Part shown: positions 26,879 to 35,295 of the stretch, piece after piece
Layout of the letters: each line of letters opens with the position of its first letter
Position numbering within the stretch: the first letter of the stretch is position 1
From: DASYKT01 sp963718105
GTDB lineage: Bacteria; Acidobacteriota; Blastocatellia; Pyrinomonadales; Pyrinomonadaceae
NCBI GenBank assembly: GCA_963718105.1
Contig: OY970352.1
Span: 3,658,001-3,722,000, forward strand
DNA length: 64,000 bases
Direction of reading: 5' to 3'
Made by a program: the position numbers and the translations under genes
Notes under the pieces: model-generated
Database searches by the model: none
Told to the model about the DNA's origin: nothing
Seen by the model: only the letters and a program-made list of their open reading frames with translations

Positions 26879-27484
26879 ATGGTTCGCATACATCCGACAG
26901 CAATAATCGAAGATAACGTCCAGATCGGCGAAGGCACGAGCGTGTGGGACAACGTCCACATTCGCCACGGCGCCGAGATCGGTGAAGAGTGCATCGTCGG
27001 TGAAAAATCTTATATCGCCTACGACGTAAAGATCGGCAGCCGCGTAAAGATCAACGCGATGGTTTATATCTGCGCGGCAGTGACGATTGAAGACGGCGTG
27101 ATGATCTCTGCCTCGACGACCTTTACCAACGACCGCTTTCCCCGCGCGACCACGCCGGACCTGAAGCAACTGCGAGATTCAGCTCCGGACGAGCACACGC
27201 TGCCGACACTGGTCCGCGAAGGAGCGACTATCGGAGCGGGCTGCACTATCGGCAACGACCTGGTGATCGGCCGCTGGGCAATGATCGGGATGGGTTCGCT
27301 GGTTACCAAAAGTGTTCCGGATTTTCACCTGGCGATCGGCTCGCCGGCGCGCTCGATCGGCGCGGTCTGCAAATGCGGACAGCTTTTTCATAAGTTCGAT
27401 GACGAAACCGGTAAACAAACAGTGAAATGTACCGCGTGCGATCTGAGTTATGAGATCGAAAACGAGAAAGTGAAAGACCTGTAG
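26879..27484 (+). CDS. Left-handed beta-helix (hexapeptide) acyltransferase, WbpD-like
   Basis: 201 residues. Hexapeptide repeats are visible from the N-terminus (VRIHPTAIIEDNVQIGEGTS, VWDNVHIRHGAEIGEE, EGATIGAGCTIGNDLVIGRW) and close with GSPARSIGAVC. The VWDNVHIRHGA region and TFTNDRFPR resemble WbpD/WlbB enzymes, which N-acetylate the 3-amino group of UDP-amino-uronic sugars with acetyl-CoA. The C-terminus has a zinc-ribbon-like tail: CKCGQLFHKF, then VKCTACDLSYE. The stop codon TAG lies inside a GTAGGGGC hairpin repeat. It acts in the same pathway as the two genes upstream by context. Confidence 0.88.
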   Translation: MVRIHPTAIIEDNVQIGEGTSVWDNVHIRHGAEIGEECIVGEKSYIAYDVKIGSRVKINAMVYICAAVTIEDGVMISASTTFTNDRFPRATTPDLKQLRDSAPDEHTLPTLVREGATIGAGCTIGNDLVIGRWAMIGMGSLVTKSVPDFHLAIGSPARSIGAVCKCGQLFHKFDDETGKQTVKCTACDLSYEIENEKVKDL

Positions 27485-27536
27485 GGGCAGGGCTTGTCCC
27501 TGCCCGTTTGCGGGCGGCCACAGGTGCCGCCCCTAC
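27481..27536. repeat. GTAGGGGC hairpin repeat
   Basis: Outer arms GTAGGGGC and GCCCCTAC with internal GGGCAGGG/CCCTGCCC-type pairing. Its TAG is the stop codon of the acyltransferase. It reaches to within 10 nt of the next start codon. Confidence 0.75.
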
Positions 27537-27546
27537 AAATTTACCA

Positions 27547-28929
27547 ATGCCTCAAAAAAGTGCCCCAAAAATAGCAGTTGTCGGTTCAGGGTTTCTCGGC
27601 CTGACGCTGGCGCTGCGGCTGGCCAACGCGGGCGCAAAAGTGACCGTGTTTGAATCCGCCGGTGAGATCGGCGGGCTGGCAAGCGCATGGCAGATCGGAG
27701 ATGTTGTTTGGGACAAGCATTACCACGTCACGCTGCTTTCCGACACGCACACCCGCAAAATTGTCGAGGAAATAGGGCTCGGCGATGAATTTGAATGGGT
27801 CGAGACCAAGACGGGTTTTTACACCAACGGCAGGTTGGTTTCGATGTCCAACACGATGGAGTTTTTGAGATTTCCGCCGCTCGGCATAATTTCAAAACTA
27901 CGCCTCGGCGGTACTATCTTTCTTGCTTCAAAGATCAATGACTGGAAAAAGCTGGAAAAAATTCCGGTCGAAAAATGGCTGACGCGCCTTTCCGGAAAAA
28001 AGACTTTCAACAAAATGTGGCTGCCGCTGCTCAAAGCGAAATTGGGCGAGGCTTATCGGGAAACTTCCGCTGCATTTATCTGGGCGACGATCCAGCGGAT
28101 GTATTCCGCGCGCAGATCGGGCCTGAAAAAAGAAATGTTCGGCTATGTGCGGGGCGGTTATGCGCAAGTTCTGAAACGTTTTCAGCAGACACTGCACAAA
28201 AAGGGCGTGAAAATTCGCCTGGGGACAAAGGTGGTGGAAATCGCCAATGACAGCGGCCAGCCTTCCGTAATTTTCGCGGATGGAACGACGGAGCGGACAG
28301 AAAAGTTCGATAAGGTGATCTTCACCGGCCCTTCTAATGTCGCGGCAAAGGTCATCCCGCAGCTTGGCGCAGAAGAGAAAGAAAAGTTGAACGGCATTAA
28401 ATACCAGGGGATCGTTTGCGCTTCGGTGCTGATGAAAAAGTCGCTGTCAAATTTTTATGTCACAAACGTCACCGATGAAACGCCTTTTACGGGCATCATC
28501 GAAATGTCGGCGCTGGTCGATAAAAAAGAATTCGGCGGAAACGCCCTGGTCTACCTGCCGAAATACGTCGCGTCCGATGACAAGCTTTTTGAAAAAAACG
28601 ACGAAGAGATCCGGCGGATATTTTTATCCGCTCTGGAAAAAATGTACCTGGATTTTCATCGCAGCGACGTGGTGGAATTTAAAGTCTCGAGAGTGCGGCA
28701 GGTTTTCCCGATCCCGGTTGTCGACTATTCACAGAAGCTGCCCGAGATACAAACTTCGGTAAAGGGAGTTTATGTCATAAATTCCGCGCACATCGTCAAT
28801 GGCACGCTCAACGTGAACGAGACCGTTCAATTGGCGGAAAATTTTTATAAAGAATATTTGGAGCAGGACGCGAAAAAAGGATGGGACGTGGACCTGAGAT
28901 TTCCCGTTCGGCTGGTTCATCCTGTTTGA
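27547..28929 (+). CDS. FAD/NAD(P)-binding oxidoreductase (amine oxidase / protoporphyrinogen oxidase-like)
   Basis: 460 residues from the ATG at 27547. The N-terminal dinucleotide-binding motif is IAVVGSGFLGLTLALRLANA, followed by VFESAGEIGGLASAW. Near the C-terminus, YVINSAHIVNGTLNVNETV is the FAD-closing segment. Such proteins occur in polysaccharide clusters beside glycosyltransferases. The true substrate is unknown, and protoporphyrinogen oxidase is only the nearest named relative. It begins after the hairpin repeat and is followed 11 nt later by a deacetylase gene, so it is probably part of the same transcript. Confidence 0.82.
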   Translation: MPQKSAPKIAVVGSGFLGLTLALRLANAGAKVTVFESAGEIGGLASAWQIGDVVWDKHYHVTLLSDTHTRKIVEEIGLGDEFEWVETKTGFYTNGRLVSMSNTMEFLRFPPLGIISKLRLGGTIFLASKINDWKKLEKIPVEKWLTRLSGKKTFNKMWLPLLKAKLGEAYRETSAAFIWATIQRMYSARRSGLKKEMFGYVRGGYAQVLKRFQQTLHKKGVKIRLGTKVVEIANDSGQPSVIFADGTTERTEKFDKVIFTGPSNVAAKVIPQLGAEEKEKLNGIKYQGIVCASVLMKKSLSNFYVTNVTDETPFTGIIEMSALVDKKEFGGNALVYLPKYVASDDKLFEKNDEEIRRIFLSALEKMYLDFHRSDVVEFKVSRVRQVFPIPVVDYSQKLPEIQTSVKGVYVINSAHIVNGTLNVNETVQLAENFYKEYLEQDAKKGWDVDLRFPVRLVHPV

Positions 28930-28940
28930 TCTGTGTAGTA

Positions 28941-29912
28941 ATGAGAAAACCGATCGCAAGCTTATCCCTGGACCTGGACAACAAATGGTCCTATATGAAA
29001 ACCCACGGCGACGCCGGGTGGGAAAGCTTTCCGTCGTATCTGGATACGGTCGTGCCGCGCGTCACTCAGTTTCTCAAAGAGCGCGATCTGAATATTACTT
29101 TTTTTATCGTCGGGCAAGACGCCGCTCTGGATAAGAACGCCGACGCCATCGGGCAGCTTTCCGCCGCCGGGCACGAGATCGGAAATCACAGTTTTAATCA
29201 CGAACCCTGGCTGCATCTTTATAGTGAAGAAGAGATCGTCAGTGAATTTGCCCGCACCGAAGACGCGCTGGAAAAAGTGACGGGACAGCGGCCGCGAGGT
29301 TTTCGCGGGCCGGGTTACAGCCTCTCGCCAACGGTGCTGAAAGTGCTGGCAGAACGTGATTATTTTTACGACTGCTCGACGCTGCCGACCTATATCGGGC
29401 CGCTGGCACGTGCCTATTACTTCTTTGCTTCCAAAGATTTAAGCGCCGCAGAAAAAGAAAAACGCAAACAGCTTTTCGGTAAATTCTCGGACGGTTTTCA
29501 GCCGCTCAAGCCTTACTTTCGCCGGATCGGCGAAAAGTCGCTGGTGGAAATTCCGGTGACCACGATGCCGCTCGTCAAGACGCCGATCCACGCCAGCTAT
29601 GTGATCTATCTTTCGACATTTTCCAAAGTACTGGCCAAAACCTATTGGGCGACGGCGCTGGAAATGTGCCGCGCGACCGGCACACAGCTTTCGCTGCTGC
29701 TGCATCCGCTGGATTTTTTAAGCGGCGAAGATGCGCCGGAGCTGAAATTTTTTCCCGGGATGGATCTGCCGCTTGAGAAAAAACTGGAATTCGTCAGCGA
29801 AATATTGGAAGCGCTCGATAATAAATTTGAGATCGTAAATATGCGCGAGCACGCGGAAGAGTTTGCGCGTTCTGCCAAGCGGACGATGGGGGTAGAAGTT
29901 GGAATCGCTTAA
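28941..29912 (+). CDS. NodB-type polysaccharide deacetylase with intact catalytic motifs
   Basis: 323 residues from the ATG at 28941 (MRKPIASLSLDLDNKWSYM). Catalytic features are complete: the Asp pair in SLDLDNKW, metal-binding His in GHEIGNHSFNH (HxxxH), and RGFRGPGYSLSP. There is no signal peptide, so it may act on a cytosolic lipid-linked or nucleotide sugar, or at the inner membrane face. This contrasts with the motif-poor deacetylase domain at 22675. Its end overlaps the prenyltransferase gene by 14 nt. Confidence 0.87.
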   Translation: MRKPIASLSLDLDNKWSYMKTHGDAGWESFPSYLDTVVPRVTQFLKERDLNITFFIVGQDAALDKNADAIGQLSAAGHEIGNHSFNHEPWLHLYSEEEIVSEFARTEDALEKVTGQRPRGFRGPGYSLSPTVLKVLAERDYFYDCSTLPTYIGPLARAYYFFASKDLSAAEKEKRKQLFGKFSDGFQPLKPYFRRIGEKSLVEIPVTTMPLVKTPIHASYVIYLSTFSKVLAKTYWATALEMCRATGTQLSLLLHPLDFLSGEDAPELKFFPGMDLPLEKKLEFVSEILEALDNKFEIVNMREHAEEFARSAKRTMGVEVGIA

Positions 29913-30837
29913 ACTCGAACAGCCTTTATCCATTTCCGTCGGGCGGAACCTGCGCGCATTACTTATCGAAATGCGCCCGCGTGAGTGGAGCAAGAACCTG
30001 CTGGTTTTCAGCGGCGTGATCTTTTCCAAATCGCTGACCGACACGCACAGCCTCTGGATCAGCCTGCTCGGTTTTATTATTTTTTGCTGTGCCAGCAGCG
30101 GCATCTATCTATTTAACGATCTGTGCGATCTGGCGCGCGACCGCCAGCACCCGGTCAAATGCAAGCGGCCGCTGGCATCGGGCGCGCTAAATCTGAACCT
30201 GGCGCGTTTTGCTCTGGTCATTTTGCTGGTGACGGCGACGCTCGGATCGCTGGCGCTGAATTATTCTTTCGCGCTGGTTATCGCGATCTATCTCACCACT
30301 TGTCTTTCCTATTCACTAAAGCTCAAAGACGTCGTTATTCTTGACGTGATCCTGATCGCCAGCGGATTTGTTTTGCGCGCGGTTTCCGGCGCGGTATTGA
30401 TCGGTGTCAATGTATCGGAATGGCTGGTTCTTTGCACCTCGATGGTGGCGCTGCTGGTCGGCTTCGGCAAGCGCAGGCACGAACTTGCTCTGCTGGAAGA
30501 CGGCGCGGAAAATCATCGCCGCGCGCTGGGAGAATACTCGATACATTTTGTCGATTCGCTGATGAACATCTGCGCCGGAGCTGCGGTTATCACTTACGCG
30601 CTTTATACCCGGGCGGATGAAACAGTCCTGCGTGTCGGCTCGCACGGAATGCTGCTGACCATCCCCTTTGTGGTCTATGGAGTTTTTCGCTACCTGTTTT
30701 TGATCCACCGCCGCAACGAAGGCGGCGACCCGGTCCAGATACTTTTTCGCGACCGGCCTACGCTTTTAAATCTGCTGCTGTGGATACTGACCGCCGGTTT
30801 TGTCATCTACCTTCCGAAGCTGTGGCACCTCGTTTGA
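29899..30837 (+). CDS. UbiA-family prenyltransferase, decaprenyl-phosphate phosphoribosyltransferase-like
   Basis: 312 residues from a TTG at 29899; a stop three codons before leaves no earlier start. The first ATG is at 29971, directly before MRPREWSKN, and is the main alternative. The motif NDLCDLARDRQHPVKCKRPL, then ASG, matches the DPPR-synthase branch of the UbiA superfamily, which moves phosphoribose from PRPP to a polyprenyl phosphate. About eight membrane segments are visible. The second Asp-rich site is around SLKLKDVVILDV. In Actinobacteria this reaction starts arabinose donor synthesis; here it sits among GT39-like transferases, so a lipid-linked pentose donor is a reasonable inference. 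Confidence 0.82.
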   Translation: MESLKLEQPLSISVGRNLRALLIEMRPREWSKNLLVFSGVIFSKSLTDTHSLWISLLGFIIFCCASSGIYLFNDLCDLARDRQHPVKCKRPLASGALNLNLARFALVILLVTATLGSLALNYSFALVIAIYLTTCLSYSLKLKDVVILDVILIASGFVLRAVSGAVLIGVNVSEWLVLCTSMVALLVGFGKRRHELALLEDGAENHRRALGEYSIHFVDSLMNICAGAAVITYALYTRADETVLRVGSHGMLLTIPFVVYGVFRYLFLIHRRNEGGDPVQILFRDRPTLLNLLLWILTAGFVIYLPKLWHLV

Positions 30838-30845
30838 GCCGGTAT

Positions 30846-32357
30846 ATGAGTAAGGCCAAAATTGTTCTTATTTTGATCTTTATCGCCGGGTCGCTGGTGC
30901 GGTTCGCCGATGTTTTTCGCCCGATCGATAAACCTTCGTGGCGCGAGTGCGACCTCGGCAGCATCTCTCGAAACTTTGTCACTGAAGGGTTTAACCCGCT
31001 CTACCCGCAGATAGATTGGCGCGGCGTGTCGCCCGGCTATGCCGAGATGGAATTTACGCTTTACCCGGCATTGATCGCGGGCAGCTACGAAATTTTCGGC
31101 ATTTACGATATTGCCGGGCACGACTTTATCGGGCGCATCTGGGCGTTCATTTTTTCGCTGCTGACGCTGTTCTTTTTCTTTAAACTCGCCCGCTTTTATT
31201 TGGGCGAACGCTTTGCCGTTTTCGCCGCGCTCTTTTTTACGTTTAATCCGCTGGTAATAGAAATTTCCACCGCGATCCAGCCTGAAGGGCTAATGATCTT
31301 TAGCTATGTGGCGGCGGTGTATTTCTTTCTCCGCTGGCAGGAGAACGAAAAAAGTAAGTATTTTTGGCCGGCGGTTATTTTTACCGCGCTCACTCTTTTG
31401 GCCAAAGCGACCGCTGCACACATCGGAATATTTTTTGCGGTCCTGCTGCTGCAGAAATACGGCGCGAGCACTTTCAGGCAGACTAAGGTTTGGATTTTTG
31501 GCGCGCTTACTTTACTGCCTGCAGGCATATGGTACATCCACGCCAAAAGCCTCTGGAAAACTTACGGAAACTCGCTCGGCGTTTCCAATGAATATCACTG
31601 GATAGGGTGGGATTTTTTTACCAACCCGTATTTTATCGAAGGAATACTGCGGACGGAATTTTTTAAGGTCTGGATGATCTCGGGCCTGATCGTCGGCCTT
31701 TTTGCCATCTGGCGCGGAGCCGGTGAAAAAGTCACGCGGCATATGTTTTTGTGGCTGGCGGCGATCTTTGTCATTTATCTGGCCGCAGCGCGCACAACCG
31801 CTGATGACTGGGCCAGCTATTACCATATTTTTAGCGTGGCACCGGCGGCACTGCTTTTTGGATTCGGCCTGCAAAAACTTTGGGATTACTCAAAAGAGCC
31901 GCGCACTCAGATCGTTTTAAAAGGCGCGGTCATTGCGATGGTGGCGGGCTCCGCTATCTTTGCGCTGCTTTATGAAGCTGTTCGGGTGAGGGCGGAAATG
32001 CTCGAAAGACATCTGGCCGATAAAAGTTTTATCTCCGCGCAGCAAATAAAACCCGTGCTAAAAAAAGATGGGCTGATCGTGGCGTCCGGCGGTAACTGTT
32101 TTGATAAAGACGGTTACGCCCTGGCCTACAACGCGTCTTATATGTTTTACTGGCTCGGCCGCAAAGGGTTCAGCATTTGTGTCGAAGACCAGAGGCTCGA
32201 AAAGGTGCGGGAATTTTCCGCCGGCGGGGCCGCTTATTTTATCGCGCAGAGATCTCACTTGAACGACGCGCCGGGATTTGAAGCGGCGTTAAGAGAAAAT
32301 TTCACGCTCGTTTCCGGCACGGAAGATTTTTTGGTTTTCGATATCGGTAATAAATAA
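30846..32357 (+). CDS. GT39-like (PMT-type) membrane glycosyltransferase
   Basis: 503 residues from the ATG at 30846. About nine to eleven hydrophobic segments are visible (IVLILIFIAGSLVRFADVF, WAFIFSLLTLFFFFKLARFY, IVLKGAVIAMVAGSAIFALL). The first extracytoplasmic loop has DKPSWRECDLGSISRNFV, the position where GT-C enzymes carry the catalytic acidic residue. The C-terminal periplasmic part is short. Such enzymes use polyprenyl-phosphate sugars in the periplasm. It lies 8 nt after the DPPR-like gene, which would provide a matching lipid-linked donor route. Confidence 0.82.
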   Translation: MSKAKIVLILIFIAGSLVRFADVFRPIDKPSWRECDLGSISRNFVTEGFNPLYPQIDWRGVSPGYAEMEFTLYPALIAGSYEIFGIYDIAGHDFIGRIWAFIFSLLTLFFFFKLARFYLGERFAVFAALFFTFNPLVIEISTAIQPEGLMIFSYVAAVYFFLRWQENEKSKYFWPAVIFTALTLLAKATAAHIGIFFAVLLLQKYGASTFRQTKVWIFGALTLLPAGIWYIHAKSLWKTYGNSLGVSNEYHWIGWDFFTNPYFIEGILRTEFFKVWMISGLIVGLFAIWRGAGEKVTRHMFLWLAAIFVIYLAAARTTADDWASYYHIFSVAPAALLFGFGLQKLWDYSKEPRTQIVLKGAVIAMVAGSAIFALLYEAVRVRAEMLERHLADKSFISAQQIKPVLKKDGLIVASGGNCFDKDGYALAYNASYMFYWLGRKGFSICVEDQRLEKVREFSAGGAAYFIAQRSHLNDAPGFEAALRENFTLVSGTEDFLVFDIGNK

Positions 32358-32366
32358 AAGCGCTTC

Positions 32367-33194
32367 ATGAAATGCCCGCTCTGCCAATGTATATCCGAAA
32401 CGGCCTTTACGGTAAAAGGTTATTCGCTGCTCGACTGCCGCAAGTGCACGCACCGTTTTGCGGAAGTCACGGTCAGAAGTAACCACGCACAGGCCGTGTA
32501 TGACGATTCATATTTTACCGGCGGCGGCGCGGGCTATCAGGATTACCTGCAGGAAGACAAGATGCTGCGGCAGCGCGGACGAATGTATGCGCAAAAATTG
32601 GAGAGCTATCTCAAACCGGGCCGGATGCTCGACGTCGGCGCGGCGGCCGGATTTATCTTGAAAGGTTTTACGGATGAAGGCTGGCGCGGCACTGGGCTCG
32701 AGCCGAATGAACGAATGGTTTCTTACGGCCGCCGGAAACTGGGATTGGACCTGCGCTGCGGCACGCTGGAAAATTTTGAGGCGGTGGGAAAATTCGATCT
32801 GGTATCGATGATCCAGGTGGCCGGGCATTTTTACCAGCCGCGAAAGGCATTTGAAAATGCCGCGCGCATCCTCGACAGCAAAGGTCACTTGCTGATCGAA
32901 ACCTGGAACCGCGGTTCGTTTTCGGCGCGCGTTTTGGGCCGCCATTGGCACGAGTATTCACCGCCGAGCGTGCTGCACTGGTTTTCGCTGGAAGGGCTGA
33001 GCGATTTTCTGGCCGGGCTGGGTTTTGAAAAGGTCACGCATGGGCGCCCGCCGAAAAAGATCAGCGGCGGCCACGCCAAATCGTTGCTTAGATATCGTTT
33101 AGGTGATAGCTTTGCATTGAAATTGATTCCCGAAGAAATGTATTTTCCGTATCCTTCGGAAGACTTGTTTTGGGCGCTATACAGAAAAAAATAA
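32367..33194 (+). CDS. Class I SAM-dependent methyltransferase with N-terminal zinc ribbon
   Basis: 275 residues. The N-terminus has two Cys pairs (KCPLCQC, LLDCRKCTHRF) for a zinc ribbon. The SAM domain shows LDVGAAAGFILKGF and GTGLEPNERMV, then FDLVSMIQVAGHFYQP. This layout is common for methyltransferases in polysaccharide loci that modify sugars or aglycones. It begins 9 nt after the GT39-like gene and precedes a second one, so it is probably in the same operon. The acceptor cannot be told. Confidence 0.85.
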   Translation: MKCPLCQCISETAFTVKGYSLLDCRKCTHRFAEVTVRSNHAQAVYDDSYFTGGGAGYQDYLQEDKMLRQRGRMYAQKLESYLKPGRMLDVGAAAGFILKGFTDEGWRGTGLEPNERMVSYGRRKLGLDLRCGTLENFEAVGKFDLVSMIQVAGHFYQPRKAFENAARILDSKGHLLIETWNRGSFSARVLGRHWHEYSPPSVLHWFSLEGLSDFLAGLGFEKVTHGRPPKKISGGHAKSLLRYRLGDSFALKLIPEEMYFPYPSEDLFWALYRKK

Positions 33195-33211
33195 ATCCCG
33201 GAGACAGCGAA

Positions 33212-34804
33212 ATGCCGCGGCAAACAAAAAGCGGGGCGTTCTTTTTTTCGTCCCCGAAATTTGTTCTGCTCTTAATGGCGGTTCACCTCGCCGTTGCCCT
33301 GCCCCTCGCCTATGCTTTAAACATCTGGGTTGACGAAGCCTCGACCCTTTACACCACCGGGAACATTTCTCACGCCTTAAACCATGCTATGGCGGACGAG
33401 CTGCAGGCGCCGCTCTATTTCTGGATGCTAAGCGTTTGGCGGCAGATCGACGGCTCGATATTTTTTGCCAGGGCTTTTTCGATACTTTGCAGCCTGGCAT
33501 CCATCAAAGTTGCTTTTGATGTCGCCCGGCGTTTTTTGCCGGAATACGCGCGGAAATTTGCGCCTATTATTGTCGCCGTTTTCGCCCTGCACCCTTTGCT
33601 GTTTTGGGCGAGTACTGAGATCCGCGGCTATGCGCTGGTGATACTGCTTTCGGGGCTGCTGCTGCGTTTTTTTTACGACGCATACCTGGCGGAAAAACCG
33701 GCGCTAAAAGACCGTGTGATCTACATCGTGATCGCGGCTGTCTCGCTATACACCAATTATTTTCTGGGATTTATTCTGGTGGGAAATTTTTGCGCGCTGC
33801 TCGCGCTGCGGAAATTCCGGCAGGCCACGCATTATCTGGGGCATATGGCGATCGTCGGAGCTTTATTTTCGCCGCTGGGTTATGCGCTGGCCGGGCAGCT
33901 TGAAACCCGCACCCAGATGGGCGAACGGTCTTTTTTCGAGAGCGTACGAACCCTCTGGCAGCACCTGCAAACCTTTCTACTGCCGGTAAATATTTTTGGC
34001 GAAGAGGCAAATGCTCCGGCGTTTTTACGCCTGTGGATCTTTCGGCTGGGCGCGGCCGGAATAGCGATCTATCTTTGCGCCAAAAGATTCAAAGGACTCT
34101 CAGACAACACCATTGCCCTGGGAATTATCAGTTTGGTCCCGGCGCTATTTTTACTGGCGGTGGTCTGGCTGCTTGGTTCGGGTTACGCAAATATCCGGCA
34201 CGCTTCGCTGCTGCTGCTGCCGGTAATAATGTTTTTTAGCGCGCTGCTTTACGAAGCTTTTTCTAAAAAAGGCTTGTTAGTGTGGGCAATATTACTCGCT
34301 TTTTTCATTCCGTTTGCGACCTTACAGGAGTTTTCCGGGCAAGAATTTACCGGGCCAGGATCTACTGCGCCAGGATCTACTGCGCTGGTAAAACGCGGCG
34401 ATTGGGAAAAAGCGGCGGCCTATGTTCAGGCAAATGAAAAGCCGGGGCAAACGATCTTGCTCTTCAAACCCTATGATTCGCTGGCCTTCAAAGTCTATTA
34501 CAAAGGCCCGAACACAGTATTGCCCCGCGAAGGGTTTTTCACCTGGTCACAACAAAATCATTTTAATTTTACTGAAGCTACCGCAGCTTTGGATGACCAG
34601 ACCAATTCCCTTATTTCACAAATACCGCCGGATACCGGCGAGGTGTGGCTGCTGACCGGCGAGATATGCGACCACCCGAAGACGCTCATCTCCTGCAGCG
34701 CTTTGGAAGAATACTTCTATTCAAATTACACTATGATTGACAGCAAAGAGTTCTATCTGGAAAAAATTCGTTTGTATCGAAAAAATAACATGCCCAAAAA
34801 ATAA
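33212..34804 (+). CDS. GT39-like membrane glycosyltransferase
   Basis: 530 residues from the ATG at 33212, which has GGAGA upstream; an earlier in-frame GTG at 33170 would overlap the methyltransferase. Many membrane segments (FVLLLMAVHLAVALPLAYAL, YALVILLSGLLLRFFY, ALFLLAVVWLL). The first loop carries NIWVDEASTLYTTGN, with the Asp-Glu typical of GT-C catalytic loops. A small internal repeat, GPGSTAPGSTAP (about residue 387), joins the membrane part to a soluble periplasmic C-terminal region. Its stop overlaps the def start by one base (TAATG). Confidence 0.83.
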   Translation: MPRQTKSGAFFFSSPKFVLLLMAVHLAVALPLAYALNIWVDEASTLYTTGNISHALNHAMADELQAPLYFWMLSVWRQIDGSIFFARAFSILCSLASIKVAFDVARRFLPEYARKFAPIIVAVFALHPLLFWASTEIRGYALVILLSGLLLRFFYDAYLAEKPALKDRVIYIVIAAVSLYTNYFLGFILVGNFCALLALRKFRQATHYLGHMAIVGALFSPLGYALAGQLETRTQMGERSFFESVRTLWQHLQTFLLPVNIFGEEANAPAFLRLWIFRLGAAGIAIYLCAKRFKGLSDNTIALGIISLVPALFLLAVVWLLGSGYANIRHASLLLLPVIMFFSALLYEAFSKKGLLVWAILLAFFIPFATLQEFSGQEFTGPGSTAPGSTALVKRGDWEKAAAYVQANEKPGQTILLFKPYDSLAFKVYYKGPNTVLPREGFFTWSQQNHFNFTEATAALDDQTNSLISQIPPDTGEVWLLTGEICDHPKTLISCSALEEYFYSNYTMIDSKEFYLEKIRLYRKNNMPKK

Positions 34805-35295
34805 TGGCAGTAAGAAAAATAACTGAATACCCCAACGACGTGCTCGGGAAGACCGGCGAGCCGGTGGTGAAATTTGACGCGGAGCTGGAAGCGCTCGCGG
34901 CCGATATGTTTGAGACGATGTACGATGCCGAGGGCGTGGGCCTGGCGGCGCAGCAGATCGGGCTCTCGTTGCGGCTTTTCGTGATGGATTGTGAGGGCGT
35001 CAAGCTTACCGCTGCCAACCCGGAGATCGTCGCCACCGAAGGCGAGCAATCCGGCCAGGAAGGATGCCTTTCTATCGGCAAAGTCCCGGCAGTGCTTACC
35101 CGCGCGGAAAAAGTTACGCTCCGCGCCCAGGATTTGAAAGGCGAATGGTTTGAACGCGAGGCCGAAGGCTATGCCGCGCGCTGTTTTCTGCACGAGACCG
35201 ATCATTGCAACGGAAAACTCTTCGTCGACCACCTGCCGAAAATGCGGCGCGAGATGGTGATAAAAAGATTCAAGAAAGAAAAGAAGTGGGGTTAA
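34804..35295 (+). CDS. def: Peptide deformylase
   Basis: 163 residues. It removes the formyl group from the N-terminal Met of new proteins, bound to the ribosome. All three metal motifs are present: GVGLAAQQIG (44-53), QEGCLS (Cys near 88) and HETDHCNG (130-134), which give the Cys-His-His ligands and catalytic Glu. The start overlaps the stop of the glycosyltransferase by one base, so this housekeeping gene is translated at the end of the polysaccharide operon. Convergent with the exonuclease gene, sharing 4 nt at the 3' ends. Confidence 0.95.
   Translation: MAVRKITEYPNDVLGKTGEPVVKFDAELEALAADMFETMYDAEGVGLAAQQIGLSLRLFVMDCEGVKLTAANPEIVATEGEQSGQEGCLSIGKVPAVLTRAEKVTLRAQDLKGEWFEREAEGYAARCFLHETDHCNGKLFVDHLPKMRREMVIKRFKKEKKWG

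Noticed and set aside
34339..34385. Short internal repeat (GGGCCAGGATCTACTGCGCC) in the second GT39-like gene as a possible frameshift
   Set aside because: The two copies keep the frame (GPGSTAPGSTAP) and the protein continues normally on both sides.
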